Shown: positions 56,015-64,000 of the stretch, piece by piece
Position numbering within the stretch: the stretch's first letter is position 1
How the letters are laid out: every line of letters begins with the position of its first letter
Origin: Desulfovibrio sp. 86
GTDB taxonomy: Bacteria; Desulfobacterota; Desulfovibrionia; Desulfovibrionales; Desulfovibrionaceae
Length of the DNA stretch: 64,000 nucleotides
NCBI RefSeq assembly: GCF_902702915.1
Contig: NZ_LR738849.1
Coordinates: 124,001-188,000, forward strand
Direction of reading: 5' to 3'
Notes under the pieces: generated by a model
Told to the model about the DNA's origin: nothing
What the model saw: only the letters and a program-made list of their open reading frames with translations
The model's database searches: none
Translations under genes and position numbers: made by a program

Positions 56015-56199
56015 GTTTCAGGGCCAGAAGCCGTTCCTGAAGCCAACACCTTGAAAATAATGGTGCAAAGCTCGCGTCAGTACACGGGTCCCGTTGTTTT
56101 TGGTCGCGCAACCTCTGGCTATTGCATAATTTTTGCCACTATGGCACACTACTTGTAAATAAGATATTTTCTGCTGACCTTTCAAGACGGAACAGGCTC

Positions 56200-57624
56200 A
56201 TGGCACTGGAACTTCGACAGCAACTAAAACTGACTCAGCAGCTCGTGATGACCCCGCAATTGCAGCAGGCCATCAAGCTGCTCCAGCTCTCACGCATGGA
56301 GCTTCTTGAGACTGTGCAGCAGGAAATGCTGGACAATCCTTTTCTTGAAGAATCCCAGGGCGATGACATTTCGACAGATCCTGGGGAAGACAGGCGGGAA
56401 AAAGCCGCCGAAGAGGTGTACGACCAAGACCTGGCCAAGGATGCCGACTGGGAGGATTATCTGGGAGAGTTCGCCAGCACTCCCCGCCTTGTACAGCCAC
56501 GTGAGTACGAGGTTGCCGAAGATATTTCTCCCCTCGAAGCGCGCTATTCGGCCAAGCCCACCCTTGAAGGGCACCTGATGTGGCAATTGCGTCTTTCCTC
56601 ACTCACCGAAGCGCAAAAAGACATAGGCGAAGTCATCATCGGCAACCTTTCTTCAGCGGGCTATCTGCATGCCAGCCTGGAAGAAATCGCGCAGATGACG
56701 GAATCGGAACCGGCAGACGTTCAGACAGTGCTTGAAAAGATACAACTGTTTGATCCCGTTGGCGTAGCCGCCCGCGATGCCCGTGAATGCCTGATCGTAC
56801 AGATAAAAAGCCTGAAGTATGACCGCGACCCCATATTGCTTGAACTGGTGCGCTCGCACCTGGAGGACCTTGAGGCCAAGCGCTACAAGCCCCTGCTGCG
56901 CAAATTCAAGCTGGATATGGAGGAACTGAAAGAATATCTGGACATCATCCAGAGCCTTGATCCCCTGCCTGGGGCCAGTTTTGGCGGTGGCGAGCCGACC
57001 TATGTGAGCCCTGATGTTTTTGTGTACAAAATGGGTGATGAGTTCGTCATTCTGCTCAATGAGGACGGCTTGCCGCAGTTGCAGCTTTCCAACATGAGCC
57101 AGATGGACTTGAAGGGATCCTCGGATAAGGAAAAGGAATACTGTACAGAAAAAATGCGTTCGGCCAGCTGGCTCATCAAGAGCCTCTATCAGCGCCAGCG
57201 CACCCTGTACAAGGTGATGGAGAGCATTGTTCGTCACCAGCAGCCTTTTTTCGAGGATGGCGTGACGCGCCTGGCTCCGCTTATTCTCAAGGACATTGCT
57301 GACGACATCAGTATGCATGAATCCACGGTAAGCCGCATCACGACAAACAAGTATGTGGCGACGCCGCACGGAATTTTTGAACTGAAATTTTTCTTCAACA
57401 GCGGCCTGGAGCTTGATGACGGCAGCCAGGTCGGCTCCGAGAGCGTCAAGGCTCTCATCAAGAAATTCATTTCTGACGAAGATGCCAGGTCTCCCCTGAG
57501 CGATGAGCGCATCGGCGAGATGCTGAAAGAGCACCTCAAGGTCAACATTGCACGGCGCACTGTGGCCAAATACCGCACCGCTCTTGATATTCCGTCATCT
57601 TCAAGACGCAAGGAACATTTCTAA
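56200..57624 (+). CDS. rpoN: RNA polymerase sigma-54 factor
   Basis: 474 aa from ATG 56200; the longer frame from 56122 adds an unlikely leader. The Gln/Leu-rich activator region (LRQQLKLTQQLVMTPQLQQA) is followed by an acidic linker, core-binding domain, the HTH STVSRITTNKY and the RpoN box ARRTVAKYR near the C-terminus. It directs RNA polymerase to -24/-12 promoters that need AAA+ activators. The order rpoN-hpf-rapZ-PTS is a well-known conserved neighbourhood in Proteobacteria. Confidence 0.97.
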   Translation: MALELRQQLKLTQQLVMTPQLQQAIKLLQLSRMELLETVQQEMLDNPFLEESQGDDISTDPGEDRREKAAEEVYDQDLAKDADWEDYLGEFASTPRLVQPREYEVAEDISPLEARYSAKPTLEGHLMWQLRLSSLTEAQKDIGEVIIGNLSSAGYLHASLEEIAQMTESEPADVQTVLEKIQLFDPVGVAARDARECLIVQIKSLKYDRDPILLELVRSHLEDLEAKRYKPLLRKFKLDMEELKEYLDIIQSLDPLPGASFGGGEPTYVSPDVFVYKMGDEFVILLNEDGLPQLQLSNMSQMDLKGSSDKEKEYCTEKMRSASWLIKSLYQRQRTLYKVMESIVRHQQPFFEDGVTRLAPLILKDIADDISMHESTVSRITTNKYVATPHGIFELKFFFNSGLELDDGSQVGSESVKALIKKFISDEDARSPLSDERIGEMLKEHLKVNIARRTVAKYRTALDIPSSSRRKEHF

Positions 57625-57765
57625 TCCTGCCCCCGGCGCGGCAGACGCTGCGCTTCGCGTGAGGCGATACATATAAAAAAGATGGTTCATCAAATTTCCA
57701 CCGTCGCTCAAAAGGCGGGTTCCACAGTTCTCCATGCCGGGAACTGACATCATAAGGAGGATTAT

Positions 57766-58305
57766 ATGAACATCTCTTTTGCCTTCAAAAACTTTGAAGC
57801 CTCCGACCATCTTAAAAAGTATGCCCGACGCCGCATGGAAAAGCTGGGGCGTTTTTTTGGCAAGTCTTCCGGTCTTGAGGTAAGCGTTGTGCTTACCGTT
57901 GACAAATTTCGCCACCGCTGCGAAGTGACAGTTGTCGGCGAAGGATTGCATATAAACGCAACGGAACAGACTTCAGATATGTACGCCGCCATCGACCTTG
58001 TGACAGACAAGGTCGAGGCGCAGATCAAGCGCCAGGTTTCACGGGTCAAGACGCAGCGCCGCAAGGCACGCTCCGACGATGTTGACGTCTTTACCTATAA
58101 CCTCGACGCAGACGCTGAAGTGGCGCAACCGGTTGAAGGCACTGACCGCCTCGCCACCAAGCCGCTGCACCTTGACGAGGCGCTTATGCAGCTTGACTCC
58201 ATTGGCAGTGAGTTTCTGGTGTTTTTCAACGCCGAAAACGGCCGCATCAACGTGGTGTACCGCACCCGCACGAGCAGCTACGCGCTGATTGACCCCGTCT
58301 TATAA
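57766..58305 (+). CDS. hpf: Ribosome hibernation promoting factor, long form
   Basis: 179 aa, with AAGGAGG 9 nt before the ATG. The N-terminal S30AE domain (MNISFAFKNFEASDHLKKYA) binds the ribosome decoding region, and the C-terminal domain (LDEALMQLDSIGSEFLVFFN) drives 100S dimer formation in long-form HPF. It silences ribosomes during starvation. It follows rpoN by 141 nt. Confidence 0.94.
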   Translation: MNISFAFKNFEASDHLKKYARRRMEKLGRFFGKSSGLEVSVVLTVDKFRHRCEVTVVGEGLHINATEQTSDMYAAIDLVTDKVEAQIKRQVSRVKTQRRKARSDDVDVFTYNLDADAEVAQPVEGTDRLATKPLHLDEALMQLDSIGSEFLVFFNAENGRINVVYRTRTSSYALIDPVL

Positions 58306-58314
58306 TTACGCCTG

Positions 58315-58346
58315 TTTCCGGCCGTCTGCTATCAGGCGGCCGGAAA
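58315..58346 (+). promoter_or_regulatory. Hairpin between hpf and rapZ
   Basis: 10-bp perfect arms TTTCCGGCCG/CGGCCGGAAA with a 12-nt loop lie 9 nt after the hpf stop and just before the GGGGGAA ribosome site of rapZ. There is no T run, so it is more likely an mRNA processing or stability element than a terminator. Confidence 0.6.
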
Positions 58347-58362
58347 TATAGCAGGGGGAATC

Positions 58363-59292
58363 ATGACTGCCACCACAAAGCAGCCACAAAAAACACCGGC
58401 TGCGCACCCCGCAGCCGAACTGCCGGTGGCCGTGTGCATTGTCACCGGCCTTTCCGGCGCGGGCAAAAGTACGGCCCTGAAAGTATTTGAGGATATGGGG
58501 CACTTTGTGGTGGACGGGTTGCCGGCAAGCCTGGCCCCCGAAATGGTAAGCATGATGTCTCGCCCTTCCATGAGCCATTTCAAGGGAATAGCCCTTGGCA
58601 TGGACCTGCGCCAGAGCAACTTTCTGGATGAGATCAATGAAGCGCTGTCAGATCTCACCGCCCAGAACATTCGCCCCATGCTCCTGTTTCTGGAATGCAA
58701 CGTGCAGGAACTGCTGCGGCGCTATGCCACCACGCGCCGCCCCCACCCTCTTGAACGCGAGGGCATGGGGCTTGAAACAGCGCTGCTTTCCGAGCGCAAC
58801 AGCCTGCGCCCTTTACGGGAAATGGCTGACCTTGTTGTAGACACTTCCCGCTTCTCCATTCATGATCTGCGCCGGGCCATTCAAAAGCGCTGGAGCGACA
58901 GCAAAAGCAAGCTGCGGGCCATCAAGGTCAACATCATCTCCTTTGGCTTCAAATATGGCGTCCCGCGTGAGGCCGACTTCGTGTTTGACCTGCGCTTTCT
59001 CAGCAATCCATACTTTGTTGAAGAACTGCGCCCTCTGAGCGGCAAAGACAAGGCCGTGGCGCAATATGTTTTTGACAAGCCCAATGCACGCGAATTTCGG
59101 GCAAAACTTATGGACCTGCTGCTGTTCATGCTGCCGCTTATGGAAGCTGAAGGCCGCTACCGCGTCACCATTGCCGTTGGCTGCACCGGCGGCCGCCACC
59201 GCTCCGTGGCCATGGCCGAAGAAATCACGCAGGCCCTGAAGCAGGCAGACTACCCCACGACCCTGGAACACCGACATCTTGAACTTGGCTAG
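58363..59292 (+). CDS. rapZ: RNase adapter / nucleotide-binding protein RapZ
   Basis: 309 aa. Walker [10 protein letters not shown] at residues 29-37, [13 protein letters not shown], the second-site RPHPLE and the C-terminal [17 protein letters not shown] are family signatures. In E. coli RapZ guides RNase E to the GlmZ sRNA and senses glucosamine-6-phosphate; elsewhere it is a nucleotide-binding regulator linked to PTS genes. The first 20 residues are Pro/Ala-rich and poorly conserved. It precedes the PTS IIA gene by 34 nt. Confidence 0.94.
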   Translation: MTATTKQPQKTPAAHPAAELPVAVCIVTGLSGAGKSTALKVFEDMGHFVVDGLPASLAPEMVSMMSRPSMSHFKGIALGMDLRQSNFLDEINEALSDLTAQNIRPMLLFLECNVQELLRRYATTRRPHPLEREGMGLETALLSERNSLRPLREMADLVVDTSRFSIHDLRRAIQKRWSDSKSKLRAIKVNIISFGFKYGVPREADFVFDLRFLSNPYFVEELRPLSGKDKAVAQYVFDKPNAREFRAKLMDLLLFMLPLMEAEGRYRVTIAVGCTGGRHRSVAMAEEITQALKQADYPTTLEHRHLELG

Positions 59293-59326
59293 AAAAGCTG
59301 GCAGGCTCTGAGCCGAGAGGAATGCC

Positions 59327-59770
59327 ATGACGGAAGAAAGCAAGAAGACACAGGTAGGGATTATTATTGTCTCGCATGCCGACTATGGTTCGGCCATGCT
59401 GCGCACGGCCGAATTCATCCTTGGCCCGCAAAGCGACTGTAGCTCCATCAGTGTGGACGTTGCCCATGAAGTTTCTGAAACGGTACGCCGCCTTACCGAT
59501 GCCGCGCAACGGCTGGACAAGGGCGCGGGGGTCATTATTCTTACCGATATGTTTGGCGGCACGCCCACAAACCTCGCCCTCGCGCTGCTGGCCACCCACA
59601 AGGTGGAAGTGGTGACGGGCGCAAATCTGCCCATGCTGCTCAAGGTTTTTTCCTCGCGTGAAAAAAGCCTGGAAGAGCTGGCCCAGCTTGCCGGTGAGGC
59701 TGGCTCCAAAGGCATCGTTGTCGCAGGAAATATGCTGCGCAATAAAGCACGGGCCAAAAACGACGGCTAA
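59327..59770 (+). CDS. Mannose-family PTS component IIA
   Basis: 147 aa. The phospho-acceptor is His17 in VSHADYG, and LTDMFGGTPTNLALALL is the family hallmark. It accepts phosphate from HPr and passes it to IIB. In organisms with incomplete sugar PTS it mainly has a regulatory role, which fits its place after rapZ. It starts 34 nt after rapZ. Confidence 0.93.
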   Translation: MTEESKKTQVGIIIVSHADYGSAMLRTAEFILGPQSDCSSISVDVAHEVSETVRRLTDAAQRLDKGAGVIILTDMFGGTPTNLALALLATHKVEVVTGANLPMLLKVFSSREKSLEELAQLAGEAGSKGIVVAGNMLRNKARAKNDG

Positions 59771-59773
59771 CAT

Positions 59774-60232
59774 ATGTGGTTTCGTGTGGATAATCGCCTG
59801 GTGCATGGCCAAGTCATTGAAGCGTGGTTGCCCTATACGGGCGCCAAGCATCTGATTGTCGCCAATGATGAACTGGCGGCAGACTCATTGCGTCAGCAGA
59901 TAATCGAGCTCGCCGTGCCACAGCGCATCCTCACGCACTTCATCCCTGTACACGACCTGGCCATAACGCTGGACGCGTGTGGCGAAGACTGTTTTGTGCT
60001 CTTTGGCAATTGCCAGGACGCGCGTCGCGCGAGCAATGCGGGCATCATTATGGAAACTCTCAATATCGGCAACCTGCATTACGGCCCTGAAAAAATGCAA
60101 ATCCTTCCTCATGTGGCGCTATCCGCCGAAGACAGGGAAGACCTGCGTTCCATCCAGCAGCATCTGGTGCTTCTTGATTTTCGCAGCGTCCCCACAGAAA
60201 CCGTAAGGGGTCCCCATGAGCAGCTTATATGA
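59774..60232 (+). CDS. Mannose-family PTS component IIB
   Basis: 152 aa, 3 nt after IIA. The phospho-acceptor is His11 in RVDNRLVHGQVIEAWLP. The later part (FGNCQDARRASNAG, LNIGNLHYGPEK) matches the family. It would phosphorylate sugar brought in by IIC/IID, but IIC is frameshifted here and IID is not in the window. Confidence 0.92.
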   Translation: MWFRVDNRLVHGQVIEAWLPYTGAKHLIVANDELAADSLRQQIIELAVPQRILTHFIPVHDLAITLDACGEDCFVLFGNCQDARRASNAGIIMETLNIGNLHYGPEKMQILPHVALSAEDREDLRSIQQHLVLLDFRSVPTETVRGPHEQLI

Positions 60233-60910
60233 GATGATGGCAACCGGGGCGCCTTACGCTTTTTTTTTGCCCTGGCTGGCGCGGCCCGCTCATCCTGCAT
60301 TATCGGCATTGTTGACCGGCCCATCTGCCTTGCGCTCATAGCCGGAGCCGTCACTTCCGACTGGAGCCTGGCCCTGCCCCTGGGCATTATTTTTGAACTT
60401 CTGTGGCTGGATGCCCTTGAACTGGGCAGTGTCGTGCCACCCTACGGCAGCCTGAGCTTTTTACTGCTTTTTCCCATCTGCAGGCACTTTGACCTTGTGG
60501 AACCGGGCCGCCTGCTCATCCCCCTCATTCTTTGCATGCTGGCTGCTTACGCGGCGGCCTATGGCGAGCATCGCCAACGCATCAGCCAAAATCCCATGGT
60601 TGACAGGGTGGAAGCCTGGTGCGCGGGCAAGCCCAAGGGGGTCGCCCCCGGCACGGCACTACTGCTGTCTTCACTGTACAGGGGCCTGTGGCAGATAGTC
60701 CTTTACTGCCTCTGCTTCATCCTGATCTTCAGTCTCGTTGACACCCTGCACAACAGGCAAGCCCTGCCCGCCCTGCGCGCGGTGACGTGGTCAGCCCTTT
60801 ACGTGGCCGCCCTTATGGGAGCGGTGCTTTCCCTGCGCACACGCCAGGCCTATGCGGTTCTTACGGGCAGCTTGGGCGTGTTGGCCATGCTTCTCTGGAT
60901 CGACAGCTAA
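60216..60910 (+). pseudogene. Mannose-family PTS component IIC, frameshifted at a T9 run
   Basis: ATG 60216 lies inside the end of the IIB gene. Its frame (MSSLYEMMATGAPYAFF) fails after nine T at 60260-60268 and stops early. From 60269 another frame carries a clear IIC sequence (GIVDRPICLALIAGAVTSDW, LPLGIIFELLWLDALELG) up to TAA 60910, with several membrane segments. One extra T would join the two into a single protein of about 230 residues. This could be a true mutation, a phase-variable or slippage-read gene, or a sequence error. IID does not follow. Confidence 0.75.
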
Positions 60911-60934
60911 CGCACTGCAACTTTGAAATGCCTT

Positions 60935-60974
60935 GTGGGGGAGGGACCCTTTTGCAAAAGGGTCCCTCCCCCAC
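60935..60974. terminator. 40-bp perfect palindrome, probable bidirectional terminator
   Basis: Twenty bases from 60935 are mirrored exactly by 60955-60974 with no loop. It lies between the IIC gene and ppaC, which converge. There is no long T run, and the GGGACCC-type arms are GC-rich. Confidence 0.7.
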
Positions 60975-60993
60975 CCCCTAAAACTCCTAAAGC

Positions 60994-61025
60994 AAAAACC
61001 CCGGCGCGCGGGCACCGGGGTTTTT
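60994..61025. terminator. Terminator of ppaC (bidirectional)
   Basis: AAAAACCCCGG and CCGGGGTTTTT form 11-bp arms around a 10-nt loop, giving a T run on either strand. On the minus strand it ends ppaC. Confidence 0.88.
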
Positions 61026-61047
61026 ATTTGCTACAGAGAGTCAGTGC

Positions 61048-61965
61048 TTACTTGAAAGCCTTTTCAAAGTTGGGCACAACCTGCTTTTTGCGGCTCATGA
61101 CGCCGGGCAGCCACACGGTGGAACCTTCGGCCTTGACGCCGAAAGCTTTTTCCACCACTGAGGGATCATCGGAAACGATGAGCATTTCCGAGCCTTCTTT
61201 CATGATGTCGGTCAGCAGCAGGAAGACGCTGTGGCGGCCTTCAGCCTTGACCTTTTCAATTTCGGCCTGCAGACCAGCCTTCACAGGCTCGAGGATGGAG
61301 AGGTCAACCACTTCAAGCTGGCCAATGCCAACCTTGTTGCCGTTCATGTCGAAATCTTTGTAGTCACGGAAGACAAGGTCTTTCATGGGGGTACCGTCAA
61401 CGGCGCTCTTGACCTTGAACATTTCCATGCCCAGAGCCACCACATCGCTCACGCCCGCGATCTTGGCCAGTTCTTCAACGGCCTTTTTATCAGCAGGGGT
61501 ACAGGTGGGGGACTTGAAGATAACCGTGTCGGACAGGATGGCGCACAGCATCGCGCCAGCAAGGTTCTTGGGAATCGCGATGCCGTAGAAGTCATACATG
61601 TTCTTGAGAACAGTGTTGGTGCAGCCCACGGGCCAGATCCAGGCTTCCAGCGGCGAAGAAGTGGTCACGTCACCAAGCTTGTGGTGGTCGACTATGCCGA
61701 GCACAGTGGCGGAATCCATGCCCTTGGGGGCCTGGGCCAGATCGGAGTAGTCAACCAGATAGACATCCTTGCCAGCCACGTCGGCGACAACCTGAGGAGC
61801 AGCAATGCCGAACTTCTTCAGAACAAATTCGGTTTCGGGAGTGGGCGCGCCCTGGGCAACCGGGGTGACGTCCATACCGCGCTTGCTGTACAGGTCAGCG
61901 GCGACAATGGCGGAAACAATGCTATCGGTATCAGGATTCATGTGACCAAGAACTAATGCAGACAT
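61048..61965 (-). CDS. ppaC: Manganese-dependent inorganic pyrophosphatase (family II)
   Basis: 305 aa. Metal-binding LGHMNPDTDSI at the N-terminus, VDYSD and the DHH signature VDHHKLGD, and the C-terminal SRKKQVVP define family II PPases. It hydrolyses PPi. In sulfate reducers this pulls sulfate activation to APS forward. No CBS domains are present. It stands alone with an AAGGAGAG-like ribosome site. Confidence 0.95.
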   Translation of the reverse strand: MSALVLGHMNPDTDSIVSAIVAADLYSKRGMDVTPVAQGAPTPETEFVLKKFGIAAPQVVADVAGKDVYLVDYSDLAQAPKGMDSATVLGIVDHHKLGDVTTSSPLEAWIWPVGCTNTVLKNMYDFYGIAIPKNLAGAMLCAILSDTVIFKSPTCTPADKKAVEELAKIAGVSDVVALGMEMFKVKSAVDGTPMKDLVFRDYKDFDMNGNKVGIGQLEVVDLSILEPVKAGLQAEIEKVKAEGRHSVFLLLTDIMKEGSEMLIVSDDPSVVEKAFGVKAEGSTVWLPGVMSRKKQVVPNFEKAFK

Positions 61966-62151
61966 GACTGTCTCTCCTTCCGGTATGGTTCAGGTATGCG
62001 GTTCAATTTGACCGATTTGTACTCTTTAGCACAAAGTACTGCCCATGCCAAGCGCCTCATGGAAATTTTCCTGACTACGGCGCGCCATGAGGTGCAAAAA
62101 CTTTTTTATAATATACTTAATTTACAGTTAAAAAATATGCTCGTGATTTTT

Positions 62152-63399
62152 TTATTTTTTTAAGGCCCTTGGGTGCGCATGGTCATAGGTCTGCATCAAG
62201 CTTTCCAGACTCACCTGCGTATAACGCTGCGTTGTCGTAAGGCGCTGATGCCCAAGCAATTCCTGAACACTGCGCATGTCTGCCCCAGCTTCCAGCAGAT
62301 GGGTGGCAAAGGAGTGACGCAAACTGTGCGGCGACACGGTAAACGTCAGTCCCGCACGCTGGCACAGACGTTCCACAATGCGCGCGGCCTCCCTCCTGTT
62401 GAGACGGGCCCCCCGTGTGCCCACAAACAATGCCGGTTCTTCGGGCAGCGCCAGCAGTGGGCGCTCTTCAAGCCAGCGCTTCAGACTTTCGTGTGACGTG
62501 TCCGAAAGAGGCGAAAGCCTTTCCTTTGAGCCCTTGCCCATAACACGCAACACGCGCGAAGTGAGCTGCACGTCGTCCACATCCAGCCCCAGAGCTTCGG
62601 ATATGCGCAACCCTGAGCCGTACAGCAGTTCAGCCAGAGCCAGATCGCGGCAAAGAATCCGCTCTTCCTCCGCACTTCCGGAAACAGGCCCGCTGCCGCC
62701 AGCCGGTCCCTTGGTGCTGTCCAGCAGGGCAAAGGTTTCATCCACATTGAGCGTGCGTGGGTGACGTTTTTCCTGGCGAGGATTACGCACCAGGGCGGCC
62801 ACGTTTTCCGTGACTCTACCACCCCGTTGCTGAAACCGAAAGAAAGATCGCGCTGCCGCCAGTTTGCGCGCCATGGAACTTTTGGCGTCCCCTTTACGAA
62901 ACAGCCAGGCCAGAAAAGACTGGATATGGCGGCGCGTCACGGTTTGTGGCTGCCCGAGGCTCACCCCCTGGCTGCGCAAAAACTCCGCCAGTTGTCCAAG
63001 GTCAACCGCGTAGGCTTTTTGCGTCGCCTCGGAGGCCCCTTTTTGCACAGCCATCCAGGTCAGAAATGCCTGGATAAAAAGTGGGCTGCGGTCAACCGCA
63101 GCGGCGTTTGCCCCACCTGCATCCACGCCAGACACATCCTTGCCAACCGCATCCACACCTGGCATCTCCTTGCCAGACACAGAGTTGCCTGAAACAGCCC
63201 CGCCTGACGATTCTGCTTTTTTCACTGTAGCTGCCGCGTTACGCGCAGTTCTCCCGGCGGGCCTGCCCTGCCCTGCCGCCAAAGTGCCCTCGGGCTGTCC
63301 TGTGGCTCCGTCTTCAACAGGGAGCGCCATTTGCCCCTGACCGGGCACAGAGCTGGCGCGGCGCGCGCCCGTGGTGTTTTTTGCGTTCTTTACCGTCAT
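62152..63399 (-). CDS. Xer-type tyrosine recombinase with long disordered N-terminus
   Basis: 415 aa; typical XerC/XerD are about 300. The core-binding domain starts near residue 105 (FIQAFLTWMAVQKGAS), and the catalytic domain has Arg in GSGLRISEALGL, HSLRHSFATHLLEAGAD and a final Tyr in TTQRYTQVS. The first 105 residues are Gly/Ala/Val/Ser-rich with near-repeated SGKEMPGVDAVGKDVSGVDA and show no domain. The start codon overlaps the dprA stop (ATGA), so the long form is real at the DNA level. It would resolve chromosome dimers or act at another site. Confidence 0.87.
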   Translation of the reverse strand: MTVKNAKNTTGARRASSVPGQGQMALPVEDGATGQPEGTLAAGQGRPAGRTARNAAATVKKAESSGGAVSGNSVSGKEMPGVDAVGKDVSGVDAGGANAAAVDRSPLFIQAFLTWMAVQKGASEATQKAYAVDLGQLAEFLRSQGVSLGQPQTVTRRHIQSFLAWLFRKGDAKSSMARKLAAARSFFRFQQRGGRVTENVAALVRNPRQEKRHPRTLNVDETFALLDSTKGPAGGSGPVSGSAEEERILCRDLALAELLYGSGLRISEALGLDVDDVQLTSRVLRVMGKGSKERLSPLSDTSHESLKRWLEERPLLALPEEPALFVGTRGARLNRREAARIVERLCQRAGLTFTVSPHSLRHSFATHLLEAGADMRSVQELLGHQRLTTTQRYTQVSLESLMQTYDHAHPRALKK

Positions 63400-64000
63400 A
63401 CTCCGGCCTCATACCGGGCCCCCGGCAGTCTGCGCACCTGCCCGAGCATCTCAAGCCCCACAAGCATGGCATTCATCTCGGACACTGGCATGGCAAGGGT
63501 GCAGGCCAAATCGTCGGCCTGCATGGGGCCTTTCTGGCGCAGGCAGTCCAACAGAAGCGCCCTGCGCTCTGAGGGCGCAAGCTGTTCGGCGGCGTCCAGT
63601 GACGGCATTTCCCGCTGCGAAGACTGGTCGTCAGCCTTTACGGCTTCGTCCTTTTGTGTACATGCGTCGGCGCGCACGCGTCTGCTGTCCGTGGCGGCCT
63701 CTCCCTTGATCACGGCTTGGTCAGCGCCATCATCCTGATCCTGCACGGATTTTTCCTCTTCACTCAGGCTTGCCTGACTGATGCCATACGGCCGCAACTG
63801 GTCCGCCAGATCGCGCAACACATCCTCGGCGCTGAACACAGGGCGCGCGCCCTGCCGCACCAGATCCTGACACCCCAGACAGTGTGAATCCAGTGCCGGG
63901 CCGGGCACGGCGTAAACCTCACGGTTTTGCTCCAGGGCCAGACGGGCTGTAATGAGGCTGCCAGAACGGCTGGCGGCTTCCACCACCAGAACGCCAAGGG
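63396..64000 (-). CDS. dprA: DprA, C-terminal part (5' end outside window)
   Basis: The frame is open to the window end. LVVEAASRSGSLITARLALE and REVYAVPGPALDSHCLGC are the end of the Rossmann-like DprA domain, followed by a variable acidic/Gln-rich linker (about 70 residues) and a C-terminal winged-helix-like domain (LLDCLRQKGPMQADDLACTL). DprA loads RecA on incoming single-stranded DNA during transformation. It is translationally coupled to the downstream Xer-type recombinase. Confidence 0.9.
   Translation of the reverse strand, partial: LGVLVVEAASRSGSLITARLALEQNREVYAVPGPALDSHCLGCQDLVRQGARPVFSAEDVLRDLADQLRPYGISQASLSEEEKSVQDQDDGADQAVIKGEAATDSRRVRADACTQKDEAVKADDQSSQREMPSLDAAEQLAPSERRALLLDCLRQKGPMQADDLACTLAMPVSEMNAMLVGLEMLGQVRRLPGARYEAGV

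Overview
The window looks like a chromosomal segment of a Desulfovibrio-type sulfate-reducing bacterium. This is inferred from moderately GC-rich coding sequence, the rpoN-hpf-rapZ-mannose-type PTS gene order, RicT next to metG, a family II (Mn-dependent) pyrophosphatase and a PFK of the long type. No rRNA is present, so the species is not assigned. Three tRNA genes are present: two Pro(GGG) and one Met(CAT). No CRISPR array was seen.

Layout. (1) 1-14253: a long plus-strand operon with the C-terminal end of an unknown protein, SrfB (actin-like ATPase), SrfC (P-loop GTPase), a bitopic Pro-rich/Sel1-like protein, a secreted SH3/VWA protein resembling the periplasmic half of the kinase PpkA, an ABC ATPase, an FtsX-type permease, an exported SUMF1-domain protein and a beta-hydroxyacid dehydrogenase, ending at a strong terminator. 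ATPase + FtsX permease + SUMF1 protein is the composition of TagT-TagS-TagR, which acts upstream of PpkA in type VI secretion signalling. Here those parts sit with SrfB/SrfC instead of a kinase or secretion genes. (2) 14312-16345: a eukaryotic-type glycogen branching enzyme.

(3) 16400-34619: an accessory island bounded by two tRNA-Pro genes in opposite orientation and by two inverted remnants of the same IS3-family element. The left edge carries a Dam-type methylase and the stump of its probable restriction partner. The core is a minus-strand cluster: fhs, folD, a NitT/TauT-type ABC system (one binding protein, two permeases, two ATPases), a divergent PanB-like enzyme, folE2 and focA. Read together, formate could enter by FocA, be loaded on tetrahydrofolate by Fhs, be reduced to methylene-THF by FolD, and be used by the PanB-like enzyme to hydroxymethylate an unknown keto acid, while FolE2 supports folate supply. 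A complete IS3-family element separates this cluster from a divergent, overlapping operon for a PhnD-like binding protein, a NarX-type kinase, a LuxR-type regulator and a broken hydF.

(4) 34851-38522: two AT-rich glycosyltransferases, a DUF362 protein and tRNA-Met. (5) 38655-51819: housekeeping genes uppP, metG, ricT, an HD protein, pfkA and the AddA/AddB-type recombination nuclease. (6) 51981-64000: an FMN oxidoreductase, purQ, pyrG, rpoN, hpf, rapZ, mannose-type PTS IIA/IIB/IIC (IIC frameshifted at a run of nine T), ppaC, a Xer-type recombinase with a long linker, and dprA cut by the window edge.

Main points for follow-up: the Srf/Tag/PpkA-like envelope module, the formate-THF-PanB-like island with its sensor operon, the inverted tRNA/IS bracket around that island, and a multi-hairpin dispersed element found twice with compensatory base changes.
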